A stretch of 64,000 nt of DNA from Pseudorhodoferax sp. Leaf265. Lineage in GTDB: Bacteria > Pseudomonadota > Gammaproteobacteria > Burkholderiales > Burkholderiaceae_C. Made by a program: the position numbers and the translations under genes. The notes under the pieces are model-generated. The model saw only the letters and a list, made by a program, of their open reading frames with translations. It was not told the origin of the DNA and did no database searches. Shown in pieces: positions 25,840 to 34,490 of this stretch; positions within the stretch are counted from its first letter, which is position 1, and the number at the start of each line of letters is the position of its first letter. The stretch covers positions 1 to 64,000 of the forward strand of contig NZ_LMMT01000014.1 of NCBI RefSeq assembly GCF_001422365.1, written 5' to 3'.

Positions 25840-27981
25840 TTACAGGCTCGCGATGGCCGCACGCAATTCGGCCACGCTCAGGATCTCGGACAGCACCACG
25901 GGCGCGCTGCCCTGGCGGTACAGCACGTAGACCGGCACGCCGCTGCGGCCCAGTTCGCGCAACGCCGAAGTGATGGCCGGGTCGCGCCGGGTCCAGTCGG
26001 CCGTCAGCAACTGCACGTTCTTGGCCTCCAGGTCGGCCAGCACGCTCTTGTCGGCCAGCGCCGTGCGCTTGTTGTACTGGCAGGTCACGCACCAGGCGGC
26101 CGTGAAGTCCACGAACACGGGCCGGCCCTGGGCCAGCGCCTGTTGCACCTGTGCGGGCGTCCAGGGCTGCCAGCGCGCACCAGCGGCGGCCACGGGCGTG
26201 GCGGCCTCCACCGGGCGCAGCACGGCGGGGCCGAACAGGCCCAGCATGCCCACGGCCAGCAGCAGCGCCAGCGTTCCCATGACCCAGCGCGCACGGCCCG
26301 CCAGGCCCAGCGCCCAGACCACGGCCGCCAATGCCACAAGCAGCAGCAGCAGCGCCGCGGCACCGTCGATGCCGGTCTGCTGGCCCAGCACCCAGACCAG
26401 CCAGGCCACGGTGGCGAACATCGGGAAGGCCATGCAGCGGCGGAACACGTCCATCCAGGGGCCCGGCCGCGGCAGCCAGCGCACCACGGCCGGCACCACG
26501 CTGGCCAGCAGGAAGGGCAGAGCCATGCCCAGGCCCAGCACCGCGAACACCGCCAGCGCCTGGGCCGTCGGCAGGCCCACGGCGACGCCCATGGAGGCGC
26601 CCATGAACGGCGCCGTGCAGGGCGAGGCGATGGCCACGGCCAGCACGCCGGACAGGAAGGCGTCGGCGACCGGATGGCGCGCCTGGGCCGTGGCCAGGCC
26701 CGAGGGCAGCAGGTGGCCGAAATCGAACAGGCCGGCCAGGTTCAGCCCGAGCAGCGTGAACAGCACGGCCAGCGCGGCCACCACCCCCGGCGATTGCAGC
26801 TGGAAGCCCCAGCCGAGTTGCTCGCCGGCTGCGCGCAGGCCCAGCAGCAGGCCGGCCAGTGCGACGAACGAGAGCACCACGCCGGCGCTGTAGGCCAGGC
26901 CATGCAGCCGCAGCGCGCGCCGTTCGCCGGCATGGCGCGCGAAGCCCAGCATCTTGATGGCCAGCACCGGGAACACACAGGGCATGAAGTTCAGGATCAG
27001 CCCACCCAGCAGCGCGCCAGCCAGCGCGGCGATGAGGCCGATCGGCCGGCCCGCATCGACGGGCTGCTGGGCGGCTGCGTTGGCCTCGAGCGCGGCGCTC
27101 AGCGCGGGCGACACCGTCGCGACGGCCGCGCCCTGCGGCCAGGTCCCGGCCACGGCGGCTTCGGCGCGCCAGGCCTGGCGCCGGCCGTCTGCGTCCAGCG
27201 CGAGCACCACGGGCATCACGGCCGGGCTCTGGCTGCGCTGGTCCGACAGCGGCACGCGCGCTGTCCAGACGGCGCCGTCCCAGGTCTGGGTCCAGGCGCC
27301 CGCGGTCTGGATGACCTCGGCGGTCTCGGGGAAGAACTCCAGGGTCTTGCCCTGCACGGTTGCGGGCAAGCCGCGCACGGCCACGGCCAGCGTCTTGCCG
27401 TCGACGACGTCCACCGTGCTGCCCGCGGGCAGGGCTTGCGGGTGGGCGGCGGCGGCCGCATCGAACGCGGCCTGGTGCAAGGCGGTGGCGCCCTGCACGG
27501 GCAGGTCCAGCGTGAACTCGCCCTCTTCGGGAATGCACTCCTTGCGGCAGACCAGCCAGGATGCGCTGAGCTTGAGCTGCAGCTGCCCGCCCCGGGCCTG
27601 GAAGTCCGGCCCCACGGTCAGCGGCACGGGCAGCAGCACGGTGTTCTCGTAGCCGTAATTGGCCAGCGGGCCGATCGGGATCTTGTGCGGCACGGGCCAG
27701 GCGATCTCGCCGGCCTGCACGCCGGCCGGCAGCTGCCAGCGCAGCTCGGTCGGCAGGCCCGAGTCGCCCGGGTTCTTCCAGTAGGTGTGCCACTCGGGCT
27801 TGTGCGTGATCGACAGCCCGACCCACACCGGCTGGCCCGGCGCCACGCCCTGCGGCGCCAGCGCCACGAGCTCGGCGCGCACCTGGGGCGTGGTCACGAC
27901 GGCGGCATCGGCCAGCGCGGCCGGCGCGGCCAGGGCGAAGCCCGTGGCCAGCAGCAGGGCGAGGGCAGGGTGTTGCGGCAT
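25840..27981 (-). CDS. dsbD: Thiol:disulfide interchange protein DsbD
   Basis: The 713-residue protein carries all three redox pairs of a DsbD/ScsB-type electron shuttle: the N-terminal periplasmic domain with Cys145 and Cys149 (VCRKECIPEEG), the membrane CcdA-like domain with cysteines in FMPCVFPVLAIK and ASPCTAPFMG, and the C-terminal thioredoxin domain with Cys631-Cys634 (AAWCVTCQYNK). A signal peptide precedes. It moves electrons from cytosolic thioredoxin to periplasmic thiols. The long N-terminal domain is of the ScsB kind. Its neighbour downstream is an exported redoxin, a likely client. Confidence 0.93.
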   Translation of the reverse strand: MPQHPALALLLATGFALAAPAALADAAVVTTPQVRAELVALAPQGVAPGQPVWVGLSITHKPEWHTYWKNPGDSGLPTELRWQLPAGVQAGEIAWPVPHKIPIGPLANYGYENTVLLPVPLTVGPDFQARGGQLQLKLSASWLVCRKECIPEEGEFTLDLPVQGATALHQAAFDAAAAAHPQALPAGSTVDVVDGKTLAVAVRGLPATVQGKTLEFFPETAEVIQTAGAWTQTWDGAVWTARVPLSDQRSQSPAVMPVVLALDADGRRQAWRAEAAVAGTWPQGAAVATVSPALSAALEANAAAQQPVDAGRPIGLIAALAGALLGGLILNFMPCVFPVLAIKMLGFARHAGERRALRLHGLAYSAGVVLSFVALAGLLLGLRAAGEQLGWGFQLQSPGVVAALAVLFTLLGLNLAGLFDFGHLLPSGLATAQARHPVADAFLSGVLAVAIASPCTAPFMGASMGVAVGLPTAQALAVFAVLGLGMALPFLLASVVPAVVRWLPRPGPWMDVFRRCMAFPMFATVAWLVWVLGQQTGIDGAAALLLLLVALAAVVWALGLAGRARWVMGTLALLLAVGMLGLFGPAVLRPVEAATPVAAAGARWQPWTPAQVQQALAQGRPVFVDFTAAWCVTCQYNKRTALADKSVLADLEAKNVQLLTADWTRRDPAITSALRELGRSGVPVYVLYRQGSAPVVLSEILSVAELRAAIASL

Positions 27982-28037
27982 GGATGGCGTGCGAAAGCGC
28001 AGATGGGAGCGCCCTGCGCCCGCAAAGTTCCACCCCG

Positions 28038-28781
28038 TCATGCCGCGAATCCCAGCACCACGCGGCGTGCCATGGCGCCCTTCTTCTCGATCTTGGTCAC
28101 GACCACGGCGCCGATCTCGGCCGTGTTGGCCACATGCGTGCCGCCGCAGGGCTGCAGGTCGATCAGTTCCCCGGCGCCGACGCGGATGGTGCGCACGGCG
28201 CCCGTGCCGCGCGGCGGCGAGACCGACATGCTCTTGACCAGGGCCGGGTTGGCGTCGAGTTCGGCCTCGGTGATCTCGCCCACGGTGACGGGCAGCGCCG
28301 CGCCGACCAGGCGCGCGATGCCGGCACTGAGCGCCTCCTTGTCGAGCGGCTGGTCGGTGTGGAAATCCAGCCGCGCCGTGTCCGCCGTGATCGAGCAGCC
28401 GTTCACGGGCAGGGCCACGAGGTGGCACAGCAGGTGCGTGGTGGTGTGAAAACGCATCAGCCGGTGGCGGCGCGCCCAGTCGATCTCGGCTGTCACGGGC
28501 GTGCCGGCGGTGCACAGGGCCAGCAGGTCGTCCTGGCCGGGCGCCGGCACATGGCAGATCGCGGCCGTGGGTCGGCCTTCGGCGTCCTTGCCCTTGCGCG
28601 TGTCGGCGATCGCCAGGCGCTGGCCATCGGCCAGCAGCAGCCAGCCCGTGTCGCCGGCCTGGCCGCCGCCCAGCGGGTAGAACACCGTGCGGTCGAGCAC
28701 GATGCCTTCCGGGCCGGCGGCGGTGATGGTGGCGCCGGTCTGGCGCAGGCGGGCGTCCTGGCGGAAGAGATCCTGGGTCAT
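28038..28781 (-). CDS. Alanyl-tRNA editing protein AlaX-like
   Basis: The 247-residue protein matches the stand-alone editing domain of alanyl-tRNA synthetase with its N-terminal extension (AlaX-M/L type). The zinc-binding HxxxH is seen in FHTTTHLL (about residue 108) and CxxxH in QPCGGTHV (about 210), and FYPLGGGQAGD is conserved near residue 35. It hydrolyses Ser- or Gly-tRNA-Ala. It lies 56 bases upstream of dsbD on the same strand and could share its transcript. The CGGTH-type motif and length argue against a generic threonyl/alanyl SAD protein. Confidence 0.9.
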   Translation of the reverse strand: MTQDLFRQDARLRQTGATITAAGPEGIVLDRTVFYPLGGGQAGDTGWLLLADGQRLAIADTRKGKDAEGRPTAAICHVPAPGQDDLLALCTAGTPVTAEIDWARRHRLMRFHTTTHLLCHLVALPVNGCSITADTARLDFHTDQPLDKEALSAGIARLVGAALPVTVGEITEAELDANPALVKSMSVSPPRGTGAVRTIRVGAGELIDLQPCGGTHVANTAEIGAVVVTKIEKKGAMARRVVLGFAA

Positions 28782-28877
28782 CGTGCAAGAAGGGGTGGAG
28801 CGGGCAGAGCGCCATTGTCGGCGGCCCGGCGCAGTGGCGCTGCTATGCTGGCCGAACACCCAGAACCAGGAGGAGAC

Positions 28878-29852
28878 ATGCCCCATCCACAACGCCGCGC
28901 GCTGCTGCTGGGCCTGGCAGGCGCCGCGCTCACACCCGTGGTGCGCGCCCAGGTCTGGCCGGCCAAACCCATCAAGCTCATCGTCGGCTTTCCGCCCGGC
29001 GGCGGCATCGATTTCGCGGCGCGCACGGTGCAGGTGCCGCTGCAGGAGTTGCTGGGCCAGCAGATGGTCGTCGAGTACAAGCCCGGCGCTGGCGGCCTGC
29101 TGGCGGCCACCGAGCTCACGCGCGCTGCGCCCGACGGCTACACGCTGCTGCTGGCCAACACCGGCCCGTTCGCGATCGCGCCCTACCTGCAGGCGAAGAT
29201 GCCGTACGACCCGCTGCGCAGCTTCAGCTACGTGGGCCAGATCAGCCAAGGCAGCTACATCGCGGTCACGCGGCCCGACCATCCGGCACGCGACCTCAAG
29301 GAGTTCGTGGCCTGGGTGCGCGCCAATCCCGGCCAGGTCAACTTCGCTTCGGCCGGCAAGGGCTCGTCCACGCACCTGAACGGCGAGCTGTTGAACCAGG
29401 TCACCGGCCTGGACCTCGTGCATGTGCCCTACAAGGGCAGCGCGCCGGCCGTGCAGGACCTGATCGGCGGGCAAACCCAGATCCTGATCGATGCCGGCAC
29501 CGTGCTGCTGCCCCAGGTCAAGGGCGGCAAGCTCAAGGCCCTGGCCGTGACCGGCACCAAGCGCGACCCGCAACTGCCCGATGTGGCCACCGTGGCCGAG
29601 CAGGGCCTGGCCGGCGTGCAGTCGGTCGGCTTCCAGGGCTTGGTCGGCCCGGCCGGCATGCCGCGCGAGGTGGTCGACCGGCTGGCGGCTGGTCTGGCCA
29701 AGGTGCTGGCCGTGCCGGAGGTGCAGGCCAAGTTCGCGGCTGCCGGTGCCGAGGTGCACTACCAGGGGCCGGAGGCCTTCGCCGCGTTCGTCAGGGCCGA
29801 CAACGAGAAGTGGGCCAAGCTCATCCGCGACCGCAAGATCCAGCTGGACTGA
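28878..29852 (+). CDS. Bug/TctC-family periplasmic binding protein (orphan)
   Basis: This 324-residue protein starts with a signal peptide (RRALLLGLAGAALTPVVRAQ) and has the Bug hallmarks: WPAKPIKLIVGFPPGGGIDFAAR, VEYKPGAGGLLAATELT, APDGYTLLLAN, LVHVPYKGSAPAVQDLIGGQ. Bug proteins bind carboxylic acids or similar ligands and serve tripartite tricarboxylate transporters, but most copies in Burkholderiales lack TctA/TctB neighbours, as here. GGAGGAGAC precedes the start. It is followed four bases later by a GFA-family gene, so the pair is probably co-transcribed. Ligand unknown. Confidence 0.92.
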   Translation: MPHPQRRALLLGLAGAALTPVVRAQVWPAKPIKLIVGFPPGGGIDFAARTVQVPLQELLGQQMVVEYKPGAGGLLAATELTRAAPDGYTLLLANTGPFAIAPYLQAKMPYDPLRSFSYVGQISQGSYIAVTRPDHPARDLKEFVAWVRANPGQVNFASAGKGSSTHLNGELLNQVTGLDLVHVPYKGSAPAVQDLIGGQTQILIDAGTVLLPQVKGGKLKALAVTGTKRDPQLPDVATVAEQGLAGVQSVGFQGLVGPAGMPREVVDRLAAGLAKVLAVPEVQAKFAAAGAEVHYQGPEAFAAFVRADNEKWAKLIRDRKIQLD

Positions 29853-29856
29853 GGCG

Positions 29857-30336
29857 ATGGAACAAGCCGCGGACACTCACGACGGCCATTGCAGCTGCGG
29901 CTTCGTGCGCTACCGCATGGCGTCGGCGCCGATGATCGTGCACGCCTGCCACTGCAGCTGGTGCCAGCGCGAGAGCGGTGGGCCCTTCGTCGTCAATGCC
30001 GTGATCGAGGCCACGCGCGTGACGCTGTTGCAGGGCGAGGTCCACCTGGTTGTGACGCCCTCGGCGAGCGGCAAGGGCCAGAAGATCGCGCGCTGCCCAC
30101 AGTGCCAGGTGGCGCTCTGGAGCCACTACCCGAACGCCGGCGAGCGCATCTGCTTCGTGCGCGTGGGCACGCTGCAGGCGCCCGCGCGGCTGCCGCCCGA
30201 CGTGCACATCTTCACGTCCACGCGCCAGACCTGGCTGCCGCTGCCCGAGGGCGCCTTGGCCGTGCCCGCGTTCTACGAGCCGGCCAAGGTCTGGTCGGCC
30301 GAGGCCCGCGCACGCTGGGCCGCGGCGCGTGCCTGA
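29857..30336 (+). CDS. GFA-family zinc protein (glutathione-dependent formaldehyde-activating enzyme-like)
   Basis: A 159-residue protein with the CENP-V/GFA zinc motifs in order: HCSCGFVRYRM, CHCSWCQRESGGPFVVN and RCPQCQVALWSHY. The family was named for Gfa, which was thought to speed S-hydroxymethylglutathione formation, but most members have unknown activity. It follows the Bug gene by four bases and is convergent with the next Bug gene. Confidence 0.85.
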   Translation: MEQAADTHDGHCSCGFVRYRMASAPMIVHACHCSWCQRESGGPFVVNAVIEATRVTLLQGEVHLVVTPSASGKGQKIARCPQCQVALWSHYPNAGERICFVRVGTLQAPARLPPDVHIFTSTRQTWLPLPEGALAVPAFYEPAKVWSAEARARWAAARA

Positions 30337-30339
30337 GCC

Positions 30340-31332
30340 TCAGTCGACCGCGATCCCGCGCGCGCGGATCAGCGGCGTCAGCACGGCCGTCTCGTCGGCG
30401 ATGGTCTTGCCGAAGCCCGTGCCGTCCTGTGCGATGGTCTCCACGCCCAACTCGGCGAAGCGCTGGCGCACCTCGGGCAGCTGCAGGGCCTTGGCCACTT
30501 CGGCGGCCATGCGCTGGACGATGGCCGGCGGCGTGCGGGCCGGCGCGAACAGGCCGAACCAGTTGCCGAGCTCCACGCCGGGGATGCCGGCCTCGGTCAG
30601 CGTGGGCGCATCGGGGAAGAACGGCGAGCGCCGCGTGCCGCTCACGGCCAGCAGCCGGGCGCGCCCCTCGCGGATGTGCTGCAGGCCCGTCGCCGGATCG
30701 AAGTAGTAGTCGATCTGGCCGGCCAGGATGTCCTGCAGCGCCGGTGCTGCGCCCTTGTAGGGCACGTGCACCACGTCGATGCCGGCCTGCTGCTTGAACA
30801 GCTCGCCGACCAGGTGCATCTGCGTGCCGGGCCCGCCCGAGCCGTAGCTGAGCTTGCCCGGCGCGGCCTTGGCCAGGGCGACGAGCTGCGCGCTGCTGCC
30901 GGCCGGCAGCCCCTTGCGGGCCACGAGGTAGAGCTGGGCGTAGCCCAGGCTGCTGACGGGCTGCAGGTCGCGCGCCGGGTTCAGCGCGGGCTTGAACAGC
31001 GAGGGGTTGGCGGTCTGCACCGAGATCGGCGCGACCATGAAGGTATGGCCGTCGGCTGCGGCGCGGATGGTCTCGCTGGCCGCGATGTTGCCGCTGGCGC
31101 CGGGCCGGTTGTCCACGACGATGGGCTGGCCCAGCGCTTTTTGCAGCGGCAGGCCGACCACGCGGGCCATGATGTCGGTGGTGCCGCCGGCCGGAAAGCC
31201 AACGACGAGGCGGATCGGCCTGGCCGGCCAGGCGTCCTGGGCCTGGCCGCTGCCCGCGGCCAGCAGGCCGGCGGCGGCCGTGGCGCGCAGCAGCGTGCGG
31301 CGGGTGCAAGGGTGGGGTTGATGGGCGTTCAT
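30340..31332 (-). CDS. Bug/TctC-family periplasmic binding protein (catabolic operon A)
   Basis: A 330-residue Bug protein with a twin-arginine-like signal (CTRRTLLRATAAAGLLAAG), then WPARPIRLVVGFPAGGTTDIMAR, VDNRPGASGNIAASETI and VVHVPYKGAAPALQDILAGQ. It is the last gene of a minus-strand operon SDR / FAD-dehydrogenase / NIPSNAP / Bug, so it probably captures the substrate of that pathway. No membrane permease of the tripartite type is nearby. The ligand is unknown. Confidence 0.92.
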   Translation of the reverse strand: MNAHQPHPCTRRTLLRATAAAGLLAAGSGQAQDAWPARPIRLVVGFPAGGTTDIMARVVGLPLQKALGQPIVVDNRPGASGNIAASETIRAAADGHTFMVAPISVQTANPSLFKPALNPARDLQPVSSLGYAQLYLVARKGLPAGSSAQLVALAKAAPGKLSYGSGGPGTQMHLVGELFKQQAGIDVVHVPYKGAAPALQDILAGQIDYYFDPATGLQHIREGRARLLAVSGTRRSPFFPDAPTLTEAGIPGVELGNWFGLFAPARTPPAIVQRMAAEVAKALQLPEVRQRFAELGVETIAQDGTGFGKTIADETAVLTPLIRARGIAVD

Positions 31333-31362
31333 GGCGTGTCTCCGTCGGTTGCAAGGTGGGGG

Positions 31363-31695
31363 TCAGCGGGCCGGCCAGGCCGGCATCGCGGCGGCACGCA
31401 CGAGGCGCGTTTCCTGCGCCGTGATCAGGTGTTCCGAGGCAGCCAGGTAAGCCGGGAAGTCCGGGTGCGCGTCGCGTGCCTGGCTGCGGCGTTCGTAGTC
31501 CGCCAGGCTGTCGTAGGCCCACAGGTGCACGAACTGGTTCTGCGGGCCGACCTGGCTCAGGTAGAAGCCCAGCGGATGCTCCAGCGTCTGCAGCAGCACC
31601 GGCATGGCCAGGCGGTTGAACACCTCGAGGAACTCGCCCATGCGGCGCAGGCGGATGGTGTAGACGCGGTGGTCCACGAGCGGCTTAGGCGGCAT
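31363..31695 (-). CDS. NIPSNAP-family dimeric alpha-beta barrel protein
   Basis: The 110-residue protein begins DHRVYTIRLRRMGEFLEVF and continues with LGFYLSQVGPQNQFVHLWAYDSLADYERR, the NIPSNAP pattern. Small proteins of this fold assist catabolic oxidoreductases or act as ligand-binding dimers; the role here is unknown. Its start overlaps the FAD-dehydrogenase stop by 11 bases, so it is translated together with it. Confidence 0.85.
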   Translation of the reverse strand: MPPKPLVDHRVYTIRLRRMGEFLEVFNRLAMPVLLQTLEHPLGFYLSQVGPQNQFVHLWAYDSLADYERRSQARDAHPDFPAYLAASEHLITAQETRLVRAAAMPAWPAR

Positions 31696-33436
31696 GGCGC
31701 TGCTCCTGCGGCGCCGTGGCCTGCGCCGGCAGGTCGCCCGCGATGTGGCGCGCCGTGAGCCAGCCGAAGGTCATGGCCGGGCCCAGCGTGATGCCCGCGC
31801 CGGGATAGTTGCCGCCCATGATGCTGGCGCGGTCGTTGCCCACGGCGTACAGGCCCGCGACGGTGCTGCCGTCGGCGCGCAGCACCTCGCCGACCACGCT
31901 GGTGCGCAGCCCGTCGAAGGTGCCGAGGTCGCCCATGAAGACCTTGACCGCGTAGTAGGGCCCGCGCGCGAGCGGTGCCACGCAGGGGTTGGGCTGCTGC
32001 TGCGGATCGGCCAGGTAGCGGTTGAAGGCGTTGCCGCCGCGGCCGAACTGCGGGTCCAGACCTTGCGTGGCGCCCTGGTTGTAGGCGGCCACGGTGGCTT
32101 GCAGACCGGCGCCATCGATGCCCGTGGCCTGGGCCAGTTCTGCCAGCGTGCGGCCCTTGAACAGATAGCCCTGGCGGATGAGGCCGCCCAGCGGCATGGG
32201 CGCTGGCTTGGCATAGCCCAGGCCGTACTTGGAGATGGCGGTCTGGTCGCAGACCAGCCACATGGCCGTCTCGCGTTCGCCCGCGCAGGCCTCGATCAGC
32301 GCCGCGCCCACGTCGTGGTAGGAGTCGGCCTCGTTCGTGAAGCGCCGCCCATTGCGCAGCACGCCGATCACGCCGGGCTTGTAGCGGTCCAGCAGGTGTG
32401 GGAACACGCCGGTGCGGCCGCCCGGCAGCGGCACGCGCGAGACCGGCATCCAGGCCGCGGCGCCGGTGCCGTCGAAGCGCATGTCGACCTGGCCGCCGGC
32501 GCGCTCGGCCAGCGCCAGGCCATCGCCGGTGTTCTCGGCCGGCACAGGCGAGAGGTGCTCGCCGCCGCGCGCCAGGTGCGGGTAGCGCTGGGCGGTGCGC
32601 GCGCGGTCGTGGGCGTAGCCACCGCAGGCCAGCACCACGCCGCGCCGCGCGGTGATGCGCAGCTCGCCCTGCTGCATGCGCACGCGCGCACCGACGGTGC
32701 GGCCTTCGGCGTGCAGCAGCTCGAGCACCTCGGCGCCGGTGTGGATCGGAATGCCGAGGTCGAAGCAACTCTTGGCCAGCCGCGCGGCGAGCGCGTTGCC
32801 GCTCGTGACCTGCACGCCGCGTCGCCAGCGCAGCAGGTCGACGAAGTGCGCCGCCAGCCGCCTGGCCACGTACAGCGCCGACACCACGGACTTGCTGGCG
32901 CGGAAGAAGTGCTTGAGGTCGGCGTTGGAGGAGTTGAACATCATGCCCATGAAGGTGATGGTCTCGAGCGGCGGGCGCAGCCGCGCGAGCTCGGGGCCGA
33001 GCTGGCTGGCGTCGAAGGGCGCGGCCAGGATGGAGCGGCCGACCTGCGCGCCGCCCGGCGCGTCGGGGTGGTAGTCCGGGTACAGCGTGGGCACGAAGCG
33101 CACGGACGTTTCGCGCTCGAACCAGTCGACCATGGCGCTGGCGTGTTCCAGGAAGGCCTCGGCCGCAGCCGCGTCGAAGAAGCGGCCGGCCTGGTCGCGC
33201 AGGTAGGTGCGCATCGCGGCGCGCGTGTCGCCGGCCGGCGCGTGGCGGCTGCCGGGAATCCAGAGCACGCCGCCCGAGAACGCGGTGGTGCCGCCGAAGA
33301 CCGAGGCCTTCTCGACGACGACCACGTCCAGGCCGAGCTTGCGGGCCGTGATGGCGGTGGACAGGCCGCCGGCGCCCGAGCCGACGACCAGCAGGTCGCA
33401 GAGCAGGTCCTGCGCAACGGAATCGAAGGGGTGCAT
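31685..33436 (-). CDS. FAD-dependent dehydrogenase (FAD_binding_2; ketosteroid-dehydrogenase/fumarate-reductase type)
   Basis: At 583 residues the enzyme has an N-terminal FAD site LLVVGSGAGGLSTAITARK followed by VVVVEKASVFGGTTAFSGGVLW, and a C-terminal FAD block GNDRASIMGGNYPGAGITLGPAMT. The layout and the family-typical GGTTAFSGG/NYPGAG elements match 3-ketosteroid-delta1-dehydrogenase-like enzymes, which introduce or remove carbon-carbon double bonds. The true substrate is uncertain. It lies between an SDR gene and a NIPSNAP gene in an operon divergent from an AraC regulator. The ATG at 33436 is preceded by AAGGAGAC. Confidence 0.88.
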   Translation of the reverse strand: MHPFDSVAQDLLCDLLVVGSGAGGLSTAITARKLGLDVVVVEKASVFGGTTAFSGGVLWIPGSRHAPAGDTRAAMRTYLRDQAGRFFDAAAAEAFLEHASAMVDWFERETSVRFVPTLYPDYHPDAPGGAQVGRSILAAPFDASQLGPELARLRPPLETITFMGMMFNSSNADLKHFFRASKSVVSALYVARRLAAHFVDLLRWRRGVQVTSGNALAARLAKSCFDLGIPIHTGAEVLELLHAEGRTVGARVRMQQGELRITARRGVVLACGGYAHDRARTAQRYPHLARGGEHLSPVPAENTGDGLALAERAGGQVDMRFDGTGAAAWMPVSRVPLPGGRTGVFPHLLDRYKPGVIGVLRNGRRFTNEADSYHDVGAALIEACAGERETAMWLVCDQTAISKYGLGYAKPAPMPLGGLIRQGYLFKGRTLAELAQATGIDGAGLQATVAAYNQGATQGLDPQFGRGGNAFNRYLADPQQQPNPCVAPLARGPYYAVKVFMGDLGTFDGLRTSVVGEVLRADGSTVAGLYAVGNDRASIMGGNYPGAGITLGPAMTFGWLTARHIAGDLPAQATAPQEQRHAA

Positions 33437-33520
33437 GCTGAGGTCTCCTTGGGGTGTGCGAAGCCACCGCATGCCCGGGCATGCGGAACGAGGGGCGGAA
33501 CAGGAAGGGGGGAGGCGCGA

Positions 33521-34378
33521 TCAGGCGCCGCGCGCCGCGTCGTCGTTGAAGCCGGGGCGCGGCACCATGTCCATCAGCATGCAGGCCAGGCCGCCATCGA
33601 CCACCAGCTCGGCGCCGTTGACGTAGGCTGCGCGCGCGCTGGCCAGGAACAGCACGGGCTCGGCGATGTCCTGCGGCTCGCCGATGCGGCGGCTGGCGGT
33701 GGCTGCGGCGCGACGCGCCTCGAAGCCGGGCTCGGCATAGAAGCGGGCCGACAGCGCCGTGCGGACCATGCCGGGGCAGACCACGTTGCTGCGCACGCCC
33801 TGCGGCCCCCATTCGGCCGCGAGCTGGCGCGACAGCAGGCGCACGCCGGCCTTGCTCGCGCTGTAGGCGCCGCTGGCGGTCTGCGGGTGCAGCGCGGAGA
33901 CCGAGGCCACGTGCACGATGCTGCCGTGGCCGGCCTCCAGCATGTCCTGGCCAAAGGCGCGCGCGCAGAGCAGGTAGCCCGTCAGGTTCACGGCCAGCAC
34001 CGCGTTCCACTCGGCGATGGGGACCGTGGCCAGCGCGCCGGGCCGCAGCAGGCCGGCGTTGTTGACCAGCGCCGTGACCGGGCCGAGCTGCGTGCGCACC
34101 TGCTGCGCGGCGGCCTGCACGGCGGCCTCGTCGGCGATGTCGCACGCGACCGCCAGCACGCGGGCGCCTTGGTCGGCCAGCGTCGCGGCCACGCGGCGCG
34201 CGCTGTCGATGTCGCGGTCCAGCAGCGCGACCTGCGCGCCCGCGGCGGCGAAGCCCTGGGCGATGGCCGCGCCGATGCCGCTGCCCGCGCCGCTGACCAC
34301 GCACACGCTGCCGGCCAGGCCCAGCCAGCTGAAGGTGGACGATTCGTTCGCCGGGTCGGTGGAAGTGGTCTGGTGCAT
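33521..34378 (-). CDS. Short-chain dehydrogenase/reductase (catabolic operon A)
   Basis: A 285-residue classical SDR: cofactor motif VVSGAGSGIGAAIAQ (about residue 28), Asp in LLDRDID suggesting NAD preference, NNAG at about 110, catalytic Ser in VASVSALHP and the YSASK pair (Tyr and Lys, about 170). The C-terminus GAELVVDGGLACM is also typical. It is the first gene of the operon that also codes the FAD dehydrogenase, NIPSNAP and Bug protein, and lies 112 bases from the divergent AraC gene. Substrate unknown. Confidence 0.9.
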   Translation of the reverse strand: MHQTTSTDPANESSTFSWLGLAGSVCVVSGAGSGIGAAIAQGFAAAGAQVALLDRDIDSARRVAATLADQGARVLAVACDIADEAAVQAAAQQVRTQLGPVTALVNNAGLLRPGALATVPIAEWNAVLAVNLTGYLLCARAFGQDMLEAGHGSIVHVASVSALHPQTASGAYSASKAGVRLLSRQLAAEWGPQGVRSNVVCPGMVRTALSARFYAEPGFEARRAAATASRRIGEPQDIAEPVLFLASARAAYVNGAELVVDGGLACMLMDMVPRPGFNDDAARGA

Positions 34379-34490
34379 CTGCGTTGTCTCCGTCGTGGTA
34401 CGGCCTCAAGCATCGCGCCGCAGGCCGTTCGCTTCAATCGACAAAGCCGGCCATGAACCGGACAATCCGTGCATCACAGGGAGACACACC

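Noticed and set aside
31694..34456. Long plus-strand open frame opposite the SDR/FAD operon
   Set aside because: Antisense shadow with no recognisable domain, while the minus strand carries clear SDR and FAD-enzyme motifs.
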